Shown here: piece after piece, positions 1 to 5,529 of the stretch
How the letters are laid out: each line of letters begins with the position of its first letter
How positions within the stretch are numbered: position 1 is the first letter of the stretch
DNA from: an uncultured Gemmatimonadota bacterium
Lineage (GTDB): Bacteria > Gemmatimonadota > Gemmatimonadetes > Gemmatimonadales > Gemmatimonadaceae
Direction of reading: 5' to 3'
Length of the DNA: 5,529 nucleotides
NCBI GenBank assembly: GCA_903894655.1
Contig: CAITQY010000787.1
Span: forward strand, 1-5,529
The notes under the pieces: generated by a model
Database searches by the model: none
The model's input: only the letters and a program-made list of their open reading frames with translations
Told to the model about the DNA's origin: nothing
Position numbers and translations under genes: made by a program

Positions 1-614
1 TCAATCCGTGCAAGCAGGGCGGCTGCAACGCCGGTGCGGGCGGTGGCGACACCAAGGTGCTGGGCGACCTCGACCTGTGTAACGGGCACGCCGGACGCGC
101 CGACGACTACCACTATCACGCCGCGCCCACCTGCATGATGTCCGAGCAGTCGGCCACCTATTGGGACACGCACCCGTTGGGATGGGCGCTCGACGGCTAC
201 GCCATTTTCGGCTATCGCAATCCCGATGGCGCCACGGCCACGCGTGATGCCGGGTGCGGCGGCAACACCGTCACGCATCCGAACGCGCCGGCCGGGTACG
301 CGTATCATGTGACCGACGTGAGTCCGTATGTGCTCTCGTGTTTTCACGGCGTGCCGAGTCCGGATCTGGCGGGACAGGGCGCCAAGTATTCGCCGATTCG
401 TCCCGCGGGGGCGCCGCAACGGGGCGCGACCAACATGACGCTTGACGCCACGGCGACCCGTCTCGCGATCGGTGGCACCACCACGATGCGCTGGACCGTC
501 GGTACCGATGCGTTCGAGATCCGCTACACGCGCACCAGCACTACCTGCTGGAACTTCGTGTTCGTCACCAACGCGGCGACGACGGCCAGCGAATCGTACT
601 GCCGCACCCGATGA
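1..614 (+). CDS. YHYH-domain protein, 5'-truncated by window edge
   Basis: The frame is open from the first complete codon at base 3 to a TGA at 612-614, giving about 203 residues; the real start lies upstream, and the GTG at 57 is an internal Val. The family signature is visible: an N-G-H-A-G stretch at window residues 27-31, then D-D-Y-H-Y-H at residues 34-39 (bases 102-119), followed by a Cys, a T-H-P-L-G-W-A-L-D-G-Y-A-I-F-G-Y block (bases 168-215) and the cysteine-containing tail. The YHYH domain (Pfam family of that name) is found in predicted exported proteins; its biochemical role is not established, although the paired His residues suggest metal binding (inference). Several Cys residues (near 5, 10, 26 and 44, and two near the C-terminus) suggest disulfides and an extracytoplasmic location. 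The signal peptide, if present, is outside the window. The stop overlaps the next start, so the two genes are probably co-translated. Confidence 0.85.
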   Translation, partial: NPCKQGGCNAGAGGGDTKVLGDLDLCNGHAGRADDYHYHAAPTCMMSEQSATYWDTHPLGWALDGYAIFGYRNPDGATATRDAGCGGNTVTHPNAPAGYAYHVTDVSPYVLSCFHGVPSPDLAGQGAKYSPIRPAGAPQRGATNMTLDATATRLAIGGTTTMRWTVGTDAFEIRYTRTSTTCWNFVFVTNAATTASESYCRTR

Positions 615-1189
615 CGAGGCGCGTGGTCGGCGCACTGCTGCTGCTCTGTACGATGGGCGGCGTCGCGGTGGCGCACGAGCTGGCCGAGCCGAGCATCACG
701 CTGAGCGTACGCGAGGGGGGCTTTGTGGGGGTGCGGGTGCTGGTGCCGTGGTCGGCGGTGCTGCGACGGCGCTTTTTTCCCGACATGAACGCCGCGCAAG
801 CGCTTGGCACGCTGGCGAGCCTCCCGCCCGCCAGCTTTGCCTCCAAGCTGTTGGACGCACAGCGCGACATCGAGCGCACGCTGCTCGTGCGCGCCAACGG
901 GGCGCCGCCGCGTGTGCTGGCGCGCTACGTGTGGCCATCGGCCGGCGAGGTGCAGCAGGCCCTGCGCACAGAGATGATGGAACGCGTGGCCACGACCGAT
1001 GGCAGCGGACACGCCGTGCGGTTTCCGGTGAGCGCGGAATTGCAGCTGTCATCGACGGTTCGGTCGGTGCAAGTGCAGCCGCCGGCGGTGTTCGGCGCGA
1101 CGATGGTGACGCTGCAACGTCCGGTGGAGCGGATGGTGCGTGGCGGCGCGATGTCATCGCCGATGCCGATGCCCGTTCCGCCGAGGTGA
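611..1189 (+). CDS. small exported protein of unknown function
   Basis: This 192-residue frame starts at ATG 611, whose last bases form the TGA of the YHYH gene (ATGA overlap). No Shine-Dalgarno sequence is visible upstream, so translation probably depends on coupling. The N-terminus is a clear Sec-type signal peptide: MTRR, a hydrophobic core of about 15 residues, and A-V-A before H-E, with cleavage predicted after residue 21. The mature part begins H-E-L-A-E-P-S-I-T-L-S-V, looks like alternating beta strands, has no second membrane segment, and ends in a Met/Pro-rich tail. Two TGA codons in a row (1187-1192) close the gene. I do not recognise the family. The mature start loosely recalls the beta-rich N-terminal region that precedes membrane helices in HupE/UreJ-type proteins, but no such helices follow, so this is only a weak impression. 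Association with the YHYH protein in the envelope or periplasm is inferred from the overlap. Confidence 0.72.
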   Translation: MTRRVVGALLLLCTMGGVAVAHELAEPSITLSVREGGFVGVRVLVPWSAVLRRRFFPDMNAAQALGTLASLPPASFASKLLDAQRDIERTLLVRANGAPPRVLARYVWPSAGEVQQALRTEMMERVATTDGSGHAVRFPVSAELQLSSTVRSVQVQPPAVFGATMVTLQRPVERMVRGGAMSSPMPMPVPPR

Positions 1190-1239
1190 TGATCACCAGT
1201 CGTACGCGCGGTTGCGCCGGTGCCGTGAGGCTGCAGCTG
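1190..1239. other. convergent intergenic gap, no clear terminator
   Basis: This 50-bp spacer separates the 3' ends of the exported-protein gene and the antiporter gene. It is GC-rich, contains only short self-complementary GCGC and CAGCTG pieces, and has no T-tract on either strand. I see no convincing intrinsic terminator here. Confidence 0.5.
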
Positions 1240-2664
1240 TCAACGTGAGCGGCGTTCGCTTCCGTATCCGGTGATCACCGCGAACAGCACCATCGCCACC
1301 AGTGCCCACGCGTACGTGTTGTAGAGCCCCACGGTGCCGGCGGCCAGCGGCGGCATGCCGAAGGCCTCGCCGCTGCGACTGGCGCTGGCCGTGAGAATCG
1401 TGGGCAGAAAATACGGCAACAGGAACGGCCACGTGCAGACGGTGAGGTCGAGCAAATTGGCCCGTCGATAGCCATCGATGCCGAAGCGTTCACCGGTCTG
1501 CCTGGCAAACTCCCCGACGGCGAGAATGGCCACCACGCTGTGCGTGGTGAGCAACACGGCGGCCGATACCACACCTACCATCCACCCCTCGGCCGCGCGC
1601 GGCGAATGGGCGCGACGTTGCGACGCCTGCACCAGTCGGTCGAGCACGTCGGTGGCCTGTAGCGTACCGACCAGTGCCACCAGCAGTAGCGTAAACACAC
1701 TGACGCCGATCGCGCGTTGCATACCGTCCACCAGCACGCCGGTGGCCCCGAAGGTGCCGGGCGCGATGTGCAGCAGGTCGTACGGTGTGACCAGCTGCAG
1801 GGCGAGGGCGATGACCACCGCCGTGGCCACGCCGGTCAGCAAGGCGGTGATGAGATGCGTGCGGCGCAGCAGCATCGCGATGACGAGCGCGGGGGAGAGC
1901 AGCAACACCAGCCCGTTCGGCGACGACGGTGCCGCGTCTGAGGCGGTCTGCGCTACGATGTTGGAAACCGGTCCGCCACCCCCCAGCAGTGCCGACGCGA
2001 CCAGGGCCACCAGCCCGGCGGGGACGGCGTACTTTAGCCGGCTACGCACCGTACCGCCGATGTCCACGCGCTGCGTACCGCTCGACGCAATGGTGGTATC
2101 CGACACCGGCGACATCGAGTCGCCGAACGTCGAGCCGGCGAGCACCGCGCCCATCAGCGCCGCCGGCATGGCACCGGCCGCCCCGCCGGCGGGATACAGA
2201 ATGGGACCGCACAGCAGGATCGTGCCGAAGCTGGTGCCGGTGGCCGTCGACACGATGGCGGTGGTGAGAAAGGTCGCGGCCACATACGCCCCGCCCCCAA
2301 GCCCCACGGTGCGCGAAGCCCAAGCGAGCCCCGTGACCAACCCACCGGCGCTCAACACGGCGCCCATCACGCCAGCAAAGAGCCACGCACAGAGCATTAC
2401 CATCACGACGCGTTCGCTCATGCCATCGAGCATCGCCTCGGCGTACCGCTCGCGATCCTTGGCCAGCAGCAGTCCCAGCATCAGCGCCCCCAGCAAGATC
2501 GGCCAGAACCCTTTTTCGTCGGGCGCGCCGTTCAGCGCCAGCCACGCCACGCCGCTGAGGAACGCGGCGAAGGGGGCGAGCGCTCCGGCGAGTCCGCCGT
2601 AGAACGTGAGCGGCGCTGGCGGCGGGGCAGGGGAGGGCGATGGATTCGGCGTATGGCGTGGCAT
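1240..2664 (-). CDS. Na+/H+ antiporter NhaC family protein
   Basis: This is a complete 474-residue membrane protein. It should exchange cytoplasmic Na+ (or an organic acid such as malate/lactate, as some relatives do) for protons across the inner membrane. About 11-12 hydrophobic segments are visible, roughly at residues 21-45, 53-69, 86-117, 124-147, 149-176, 211-228, 251-266, 269-292, 317-336, 362-384, 403-425 and 437-466. NhaC hallmarks are T-G-T-S-F-G-T at 142-148 and the block A-G-S-T-F-G-D-S-M-S-P-V-S-D-T-T at 176-191. T-H-S-V-V-A-I-L-A-V-G at 374-384 probably lies in the second inverted half. The ATG at 2662-2664 is the first in-frame start after an upstream stop (2689-2691 on this strand), so the start is well fixed, though no Shine-Dalgarno is visible. 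An unusual Pro/Ser/Ala-rich cytoplasmic leader (residues 5-19) precedes the first helix. Exact substrate cannot be read from sequence. Confidence 0.9.
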   Translation of the reverse strand: MPRHTPNPSPSPAPPPAPLTFYGGLAGALAPFAAFLSGVAWLALNGAPDEKGFWPILLGALMLGLLLAKDRERYAEAMLDGMSERVVMVMLCAWLFAGVMGAVLSAGGLVTGLAWASRTVGLGGGAYVAATFLTTAIVSTATGTSFGTILLCGPILYPAGGAAGAMPAALMGAVLAGSTFGDSMSPVSDTTIASSGTQRVDIGGTVRSRLKYAVPAGLVALVASALLGGGGPVSNIVAQTASDAAPSSPNGLVLLLSPALVIAMLLRRTHLITALLTGVATAVVIALALQLVTPYDLLHIAPGTFGATGVLVDGMQRAIGVSVFTLLLVALVGTLQATDVLDRLVQASQRRAHSPRAAEGWMVGVVSAAVLLTTHSVVAILAVGEFARQTGERFGIDGYRRANLLDLTVCTWPFLLPYFLPTILTASASRSGEAFGMPPLAAGTVGLYNTYAWALVAMVLFAVITGYGSERRSR

Positions 2665-2702
2665 ATGGCAGAAGAAGGTCGTGTGGCGCTATCGTTCGCG
2701 CT
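2665..2702. promoter_or_regulatory. 38-bp divergent spacer between antiporter and TIGR04076 genes
   Basis: Two genes point away from each other here with only 38 bp between their starts. The promoters of both must lie within this spacer or reach into the opposite gene's 5' end. A purine-rich GAAGAAGG (2671-2678) is too far from the ATG at 2703 to act as its Shine-Dalgarno. No confident -35/-10 pair can be picked out. Shared or mutually exclusive expression is an inference from the geometry. Confidence 0.4.
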
Positions 2703-3095
2703 ATGTCTGAGATGAATGGGGAACCCACGCGGCATGCGCTGTCGCCCTCGCGCGACGACGCCTTCACGCTGTTCGATCTGCGGGTGGAGGTGATCGCCAC
2801 CGACCGCCCCATGGTGTGCAACCATCAGGCGGGTGATTTCTTCACGTTGCGCGGCGAGAACCTGGCATTCCCGGCAGGGCAGACATTTCCGCTTTATCCG
2901 TTGGCCGCGCTCCTGCCGCTGCTGCCGGCCAAGCAGCGTCCCACCCATCCCAACGACTGGATGACGACCGACGCCGAGATCGCCTGTCCCGACCCGTTTT
3001 GCGGTGGGCGGTTCCGTATCACGCGCACCGGCACCACGACGTTCCGCCACGCCGACGTGACGCTGGTGCCGCTGCCGGCGGCGGAGGAATCGTGA
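2703..3095 (+). CDS. TIGR04076 family protein
   Basis: From ATG 2703 this encodes 130 residues. The core, residues 24-107, matches the small TIGR04076 family as I know it: F-D-L-R-V-E-V-I at 24-31, a Cys followed by H-x-x-G-D at 39-45, L-Y-P-L-A-A-L-L-P-L-L-P at 64-75, and C-P-D-P at 95-98, then F-R-I at 104-106. The function of the family is unknown. Cys39, Cys95 and Cys100 with nearby His could bind metal or be redox active, but that is inference. No signal peptide is present, so it is cytoplasmic. The start is uncertain: an in-frame ATG at 2640 would overlap the antiporter's 5' end, and ATG 2712 is also possible; 2703 is the first that avoids overlap. The gene's TGA overlaps the GTG of the aldo/keto reductase, indicating a coupled pair. 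Confidence 0.82.
   Translation: MSEMNGEPTRHALSPSRDDAFTLFDLRVEVIATDRPMVCNHQAGDFFTLRGENLAFPAGQTFPLYPLAALLPLLPAKQRPTHPNDWMTTDAEIACPDPFCGGRFRITRTGTTTFRHADVTLVPLPAAEES
3083..3088 (+). promoter_or_regulatory. Shine-Dalgarno GGAGGA deciding the GTG start at 3092
   Basis: GGAGGA lies 3 bases before the GTG at 3092-3094, inside the last codons of the TIGR04076 gene. It supports the GTG start of the reductase over the in-frame upstream start at 2999, whose extra translation (Arg/His/Gly/Ala-rich) reads as a shadow of the preceding gene. Confidence 0.75.
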
Positions 3096-4153
3096 GCGCC
3101 GCGCACCGTCAGCCCGTTCCCACGCGCGAACTCGCTCCCGGCTACGTGGTGCCCCGTCTGATCAAGGGCGGCTGGCAGTTGGCCGGTGGCCATGGCACCG
3201 TCGACCGCGCGGAGGCCATCGCCGACATGATGGCCTTCGCCGAGGCCGGGATCACGGCCTTCGACTGTGCCGACATTTATACCGGCGTGGAGGAACTCAT
3301 CGGCGAGTTCCTGCGCGGCTGGCACGAACGGTATGGCGCCGCCGCACCGACGATTCGGGTGCACACCAAGTGCGTGCCCGATCGCGATGCGCTTCGCACC
3401 CTCACGCGGGCCGATCTCGAACGACTGATCGATCGCTCGCTCACGCGGCTGGGGGTGGAGGCGCTCGATCTGGTGCAGTTCCACTGGTGGAACTTCGACG
3501 TCCCGGGATGGCTCGACGCGGCCGGTCATCTCGCGGAGCTCACGCGCATCGGCAAGATCCGCCAACTCGGCGTCACCAACTTCGACACCCCGCGCCTGCG
3601 CGCGCTGCTCGACGCGGGAATTCCGGTGGTGTCGCATCAGGTGCAGTGCTCACTGCTCGATCGCCGCGCCTTGGGCGACATGGCGACGCTCTGCGCCGAA
3701 CGTGGTGTGGGTTTGCTCACGTACGGCGCACTGGCTGGCGGCTTCTTTCACGAGCGCTGGCTTGGTGTGCGCGAGCCGATCGAGCCGCTCGAGAACCGCT
3801 CGTTGGTGAAGTACAGGCTGATCATCGACGAGTTTGGCGGATGGGCGGCGTTTCAGCAGCTGCTGCGCACCATGCGCGACATCGCCGATGCGCACGCGAG
3901 CACGATCGGTACGGTGGCGCTGCGTGCTGTGCTCGACGAACCGGCCGTGACGTCGGTGATTGTCGGTGCACGACACGCCGATCACCTGCGGGCCACGTTG
4001 TCGTCGCTGTCGTTGGAGTTCTCGGCGGCGGAGCGGTCCGCGCTGCAGGCCCTGCTGGCCGTGGCGCCGGGGCCACGTGGTGACGTGTACGAACTGGAGC
4101 GTGACATGACGGGCGTGCACGCGGGCATCATGCGGTACAATCTGAACGCGTAG
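3092..4153 (+). CDS. aldo/keto reductase
   Basis: This complete 353-residue protein starts at GTG 3092, within a GTGA overlap with the preceding gene. It is a cytosolic NAD(P)H-dependent oxidoreductase of the aldo/keto reductase superfamily with a TIM-barrel fold, reducing a carbonyl or oxidising a sugar or alcohol; the substrate is not readable. The catalytic tetrad is intact: Asp58 and Tyr63 in F-D-C-A-D-I-Y, Lys93 in V-H-T-K-C, and His131 in Q-F-H-W-W. Other family landmarks are G-K-I-R-Q-L-G-V-T-N-F-D at 154-165, L-L-T-Y-G-A-L-A-G-G-F at 208-218, and the cofactor-binding region V-I-V-G-A-R at 289-294. The W-W-N-F after the catalytic His, the S-L-L-D-R-R motif at 187-192 and the K-Y-R-L-I-I-D-E-F-G-G-W segment at 240-251 place it in a widespread subfamily often labelled simply aldo/keto reductase. 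Coupling to a TIGR04076 protein suggests a joint role. Confidence 0.93.
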   Translation: MSAAHRQPVPTRELAPGYVVPRLIKGGWQLAGGHGTVDRAEAIADMMAFAEAGITAFDCADIYTGVEELIGEFLRGWHERYGAAAPTIRVHTKCVPDRDALRTLTRADLERLIDRSLTRLGVEALDLVQFHWWNFDVPGWLDAAGHLAELTRIGKIRQLGVTNFDTPRLRALLDAGIPVVSHQVQCSLLDRRALGDMATLCAERGVGLLTYGALAGGFFHERWLGVREPIEPLENRSLVKYRLIIDEFGGWAAFQQLLRTMRDIADAHASTIGTVALRAVLDEPAVTSVIVGARHADHLRATLSSLSLEFSAAERSALQALLAVAPGPRGDVYELERDMTGVHAGIMRYNLNA

Positions 4154-4156
4154 CGG

Positions 4157-4197
4157 ACAGCTCAGAGAACAGCTCAGAATTCAGCTACAGAATTCAG
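4157..4197. repeat. short direct repeats of ACAGCTCAGA and CAGAATTCAG
   Basis: ACAGCTCAGA occurs at 4157-4166 and again at 4169-4178. CAGAATTCAG occurs at 4175-4184 and 4188-4197, with a third copy at 4219-4228 inside the left arm of the neighbouring palindrome. The longest shared unit is the 14-bp GCTCAGAATTCAGC at 4172-4185 and 4216-4229. The array begins four bases after the reductase stop codon. Confidence 0.85.
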
Positions 4198-4208
4198 GCG
4201 TCTGCTTC

Positions 4209-4359
4209 GTATAGTGCTCAGAATTCAGCAGCGACAGTGCTCGGTTTCGAGCATGTGGTTGCTTCTGTGTGCGGCGACCACGATGGCGCTGCGGAATACG
4301 CCGTGGTCATCAAACACTCGGCACTGAGCACTGTCGCTGCTGTACTCTGACCACTATAC
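4209..4359. repeat. 151-bp imperfect palindrome with 34-bp inverted arms
   Basis: The left arm, 4209-4242, is the reverse complement of the right arm, 4326-4359, at 31 of 34 positions, including a perfect 17-bp core (CAGCAGCGACAGTGCTC at 4226-4242 against 4326-4342) and GTATAGTG/CACTATAC-type outer ends. Inside, GACCACG (4276-4282) pairs with CGTGGTC (4302-4308), with scattered matches between, so the whole unit could fold as one long hairpin. No T-tract and no flanking target duplication are evident. It could be a bidirectional terminator or mRNA-stabilising structure for the two converging genes, or a non-coding repeat element of MITE or REP type. The sequence alone does not decide between these. 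Confidence 0.85.
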
Positions 4360-4364
4360 CCAGT

Positions 4365-4390
4365 CTGATATCAGCGACTGACTACTGACT
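4365..4390. repeat. 10-bp palindrome and tandem ACTGACT heptamers
   Basis: CTGATATCAG at 4365-4374 is a perfect palindrome, nested in CAGTC (4361-4365) and GACTG (4376-4380). It is followed by two adjacent ACTGACT units at 4377-4383 and 4384-4390. This lies just beyond the glgC stop. Short palindromes of this size can occur by chance, so function is not claimed. Confidence 0.6.
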
Positions 4391-4405
4391 GCTCAGATCT
4401 CGTCG

Positions 4406-5529
4406 TCACTCCGGGAGCTTGTCGATCATCGGTTGCGTGATCAGCACGCGCCCCTTGTCGGTTCTCCGAAACCGACGAGCATCCTTCTCGGGGTCTTCGC
4501 CGACCACCAGTCCGGCGGGAATGACTACGCCACGATCGATGACCACGTTGCGCAGTCGCGCACCACGCCCGATCTCGGCGTAGGGCTGCACCACCGCGCC
4601 ATCGAGATGTGCGAAGGAATGCACCTTCACGCCGGTGAAGAGCAGTGACTTCTCGACGTGCGAGCCCGACACGATACAGCCGCCGGCTACGAGCGAATTG
4701 ATGGCGGCGCCACGACGGTGCGTATCGTTGTGGACGAACTTGGACGGGGCCGTAATCTCGCTGTACGACCAGATCGGCCAATCCTGATCGTACAAGTCGA
4801 GCGACGGGACGACGCTGGTGAGGTCGATGTTCGCCTCCCAGTACGCGTCGATCGTGCCCACGTCGCGCCAGTACGCTTCGACTTCGCGATCGGCCTTTAT
4901 GCAGGAGGTGCCGAAGCGGTGCGCCACCGCCTTGCCGTTCGCCACGACGTACGGAATGATGTCCTTCCCGAAGTCGCGCGACGAGCTCGGGTCGGCGGCA
5001 TCACGACGCAGCAGTTCGAACAGGAACGTCGTCTTGAACACGTAGATCCCCATGCTGGCCAGCGACGTGTCCGGGCTACCCGGGACCGCCGGCGGATCGG
5101 CTGGCTTCTCGAGGAAGTGCATGATGCGATCGTCGGCATCGACCTGCATCACGCCGAAGCCGGAGGCGTCTTTCCGCGGCACTTCAAGCACGCCGACGGT
5201 GACGTCCGCATTCTGGTCGACGTGCTGCTCGAGCATCAGCTCGTAATCCATCTTGTAGATATGGTCACCGGCGAGGATCACCATGTACTCCGGGTGATAC
5301 GCTTCGATGATGTCCATGTTCTGATAGACCGCGTCGGCTGTGCCGTCGTACCACTGCGTTTCATTGACGCGCTGACTGGCCGGCAAGATGTCGAAGCTTT
5401 CGTTGCGCTCGGGGCGCAGGAAGTTCCAGCCGCGCTGCAAGTGGCGAATCAGACTGTGCGCCTTGTACTGCGTGGCGACGCCGATGCGACGGATGCCGGA
5501 GTTGAGGGCATTGGAGAGCGCAAAATCGA
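4406..5529 (-). CDS. glgC: glucose-1-phosphate adenylyltransferase (ADP-glucose pyrophosphorylase), N-terminus cut by window edge
   Basis: The enzyme makes ADP-glucose and pyrophosphate from ATP and glucose-1-phosphate, the committed step of bacterial glycogen synthesis in the cytosol. The window holds 373 complete codons down to TGA at 4406-4408, beginning at D-F-A-L-S-N; the frame stays open to the right edge, and the Leu at 5438-5440 (TTG) is internal. Compared from memory with E. coli GlgC, the first residue equals Asp55 with no indel through Lys195: Tyr114 (in W-Y-D-G-T-A-D-A-V), catalytic Asp142 (A-G-D-H-I-Y-K, codon 5264-5266) and glucose-1-phosphate-binding Lys195 (F-L-E-K-P-A, codon 5105-5107) are all present. 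The C-terminal left-handed beta-helix is present (G-G-C-I-V-S-G-S; V-I-D-R; V-I-P-A-G), ending in a V-G-E-D-x-x-x-D-A-R-R-F motif. The missing part would carry the G-G-x-G-x-R-L nucleotide loop and the Lys39 activator site. Expected full length is about 427 residues. Confidence 0.97.
   Translation of the reverse strand, partial: DFALSNALNSGIRRIGVATQYKAHSLIRHLQRGWNFLRPERNESFDILPASQRVNETQWYDGTADAVYQNMDIIEAYHPEYMVILAGDHIYKMDYELMLEQHVDQNADVTVGVLEVPRKDASGFGVMQVDADDRIMHFLEKPADPPAVPGSPDTSLASMGIYVFKTTFLFELLRRDAADPSSSRDFGKDIIPYVVANGKAVAHRFGTSCIKADREVEAYWRDVGTIDAYWEANIDLTSVVPSLDLYDQDWPIWSYSEITAPSKFVHNDTHRRGAAINSLVAGGCIVSGSHVEKSLLFTGVKVHSFAHLDGAVVQPYAEIGRGARLRNVVIDRGVVIPAGLVVGEDPEKDARRFRRTDKGRVLITQPMIDKLPE

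Larger units (their letters stand above)
4154..4405. other. 252-bp convergent intergenic region with repeats
   Basis: This region separates the converging 3' ends of the aldo/keto reductase and glgC. A hand count over 4141-4380 gives about 54% GC, against about 65% in a sampled coding stretch (3421-3480). It holds no ORF I can support. It contains CTCAG-type direct repeats, one long imperfect palindrome, and a small palindrome next to a tandem heptamer, listed separately. The heptamer GCTCAGA occurs four times (4160, 4172, 4216 and 4391). Confidence 0.8.

Noticed and set aside
1190..1239. Possible bidirectional terminator between the exported-protein gene and the antiporter gene
   Set aside because: Only 4-bp self-complementary pieces are present, with no extended stem and no T-tract.
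442..1248. 268-codon plus-strand frame across the exported-protein gene
   Set aside because: The translation is Arg/Ala/Gly-rich without hydrophobic core or motif, while the alternative frame at 611-1189 has a proper signal peptide and a coupled start.
1270..1279. GGTGATCACC palindrome, partly echoed by TGATCACC at 1190
   Set aside because: It lies within antiporter coding sequence, and a 10-bp palindrome of this kind is expected by chance in GC-rich DNA.
1478..2602. 374-codon open frame on the plus strand
   Set aside because: It lies entirely antisense to the antiporter, and its Thr/Ser/Pro/Ala-rich translation with no recognisable motif is a mirror of high-GC codon use in the real gene.
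2042..2821. 259-codon minus-strand frame overlapping the antiporter 5' end and the TIGR04076 gene
   Set aside because: It is Arg/His-rich low-complexity sequence in the wrong frame of two well-supported genes.
2999..3091. Longer N-terminus for the aldo/keto reductase
   Set aside because: The extra residues read as a shadow of the preceding gene, and GGAGGA at 3083-3088 points to the GTG at 3092.
4433..4648. 71-codon plus-strand frame inside glgC
   Set aside because: It is antisense to the conserved C-terminal beta-helix region of glgC and has no start signal or family features.
5438..5440. TTG as the start of glgC
   Set aside because: The reading frame continues upstream with the conserved D-F-A-L-S-N, N-S-G-I-R-R-I-G and A-T-Q-Y-K-A-H-S-L-I-R-H blocks of GlgC, so this is an internal Leu codon.

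Overview
The window is high-GC bacterial chromosome (coding stretches counted by hand are around 65% GC) and is almost fully coding. The gene set (YHYH-domain exported protein, NhaC-type antiporter, TIGR04076 protein plus aldo/keto reductase, glycogen ADP-glucose pyrophosphorylase) and the lower-GC, CTCAG-rich intergenic repeats are compatible with a Gemmatimonadota-like or other high-GC Gram-negative soil or water bacterium. That placement is a guess from style, not from a marker gene. No RNA gene, CRISPR array, transposase or phage gene is visible.

Layout: (1) 1-614, plus strand, the 3' part of a YHYH-domain protein, coupled by an ATGA overlap to (2) 611-1189, plus strand, a small exported protein of unknown function. 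(3) 1240-2664, minus strand, a complete NhaC-family antiporter that converges on gene 2 across a 50-bp gap. (4) 2703-3095, plus strand, a TIGR04076-type small protein that diverges from the antiporter across only 38 bp and overlaps (5) 3092-4153, plus strand, a complete aldo/keto reductase with an intact catalytic tetrad. (6) 4154-4405, a 252-bp convergent gap holding short direct repeats and a 151-bp imperfect palindrome with 34-bp arms. (7) 4406-5529, minus strand, glgC, missing roughly its first 54 residues beyond the window edge.

How the genes fit together: three transcription units can be inferred. Genes 1-2 form an envelope or secreted pair. Genes 4-5 form a translationally coupled redox pair. 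glgC makes ADP-glucose for glycogen synthesis and probably belongs to a unit that continues off the right edge. The antiporter stands alone. I see no convincing new multi-gene system. The least explained items are the palindromic element between the reductase and glgC, the unknown exported partner of the YHYH protein, and the TIGR04076/aldo-keto reductase coupling.
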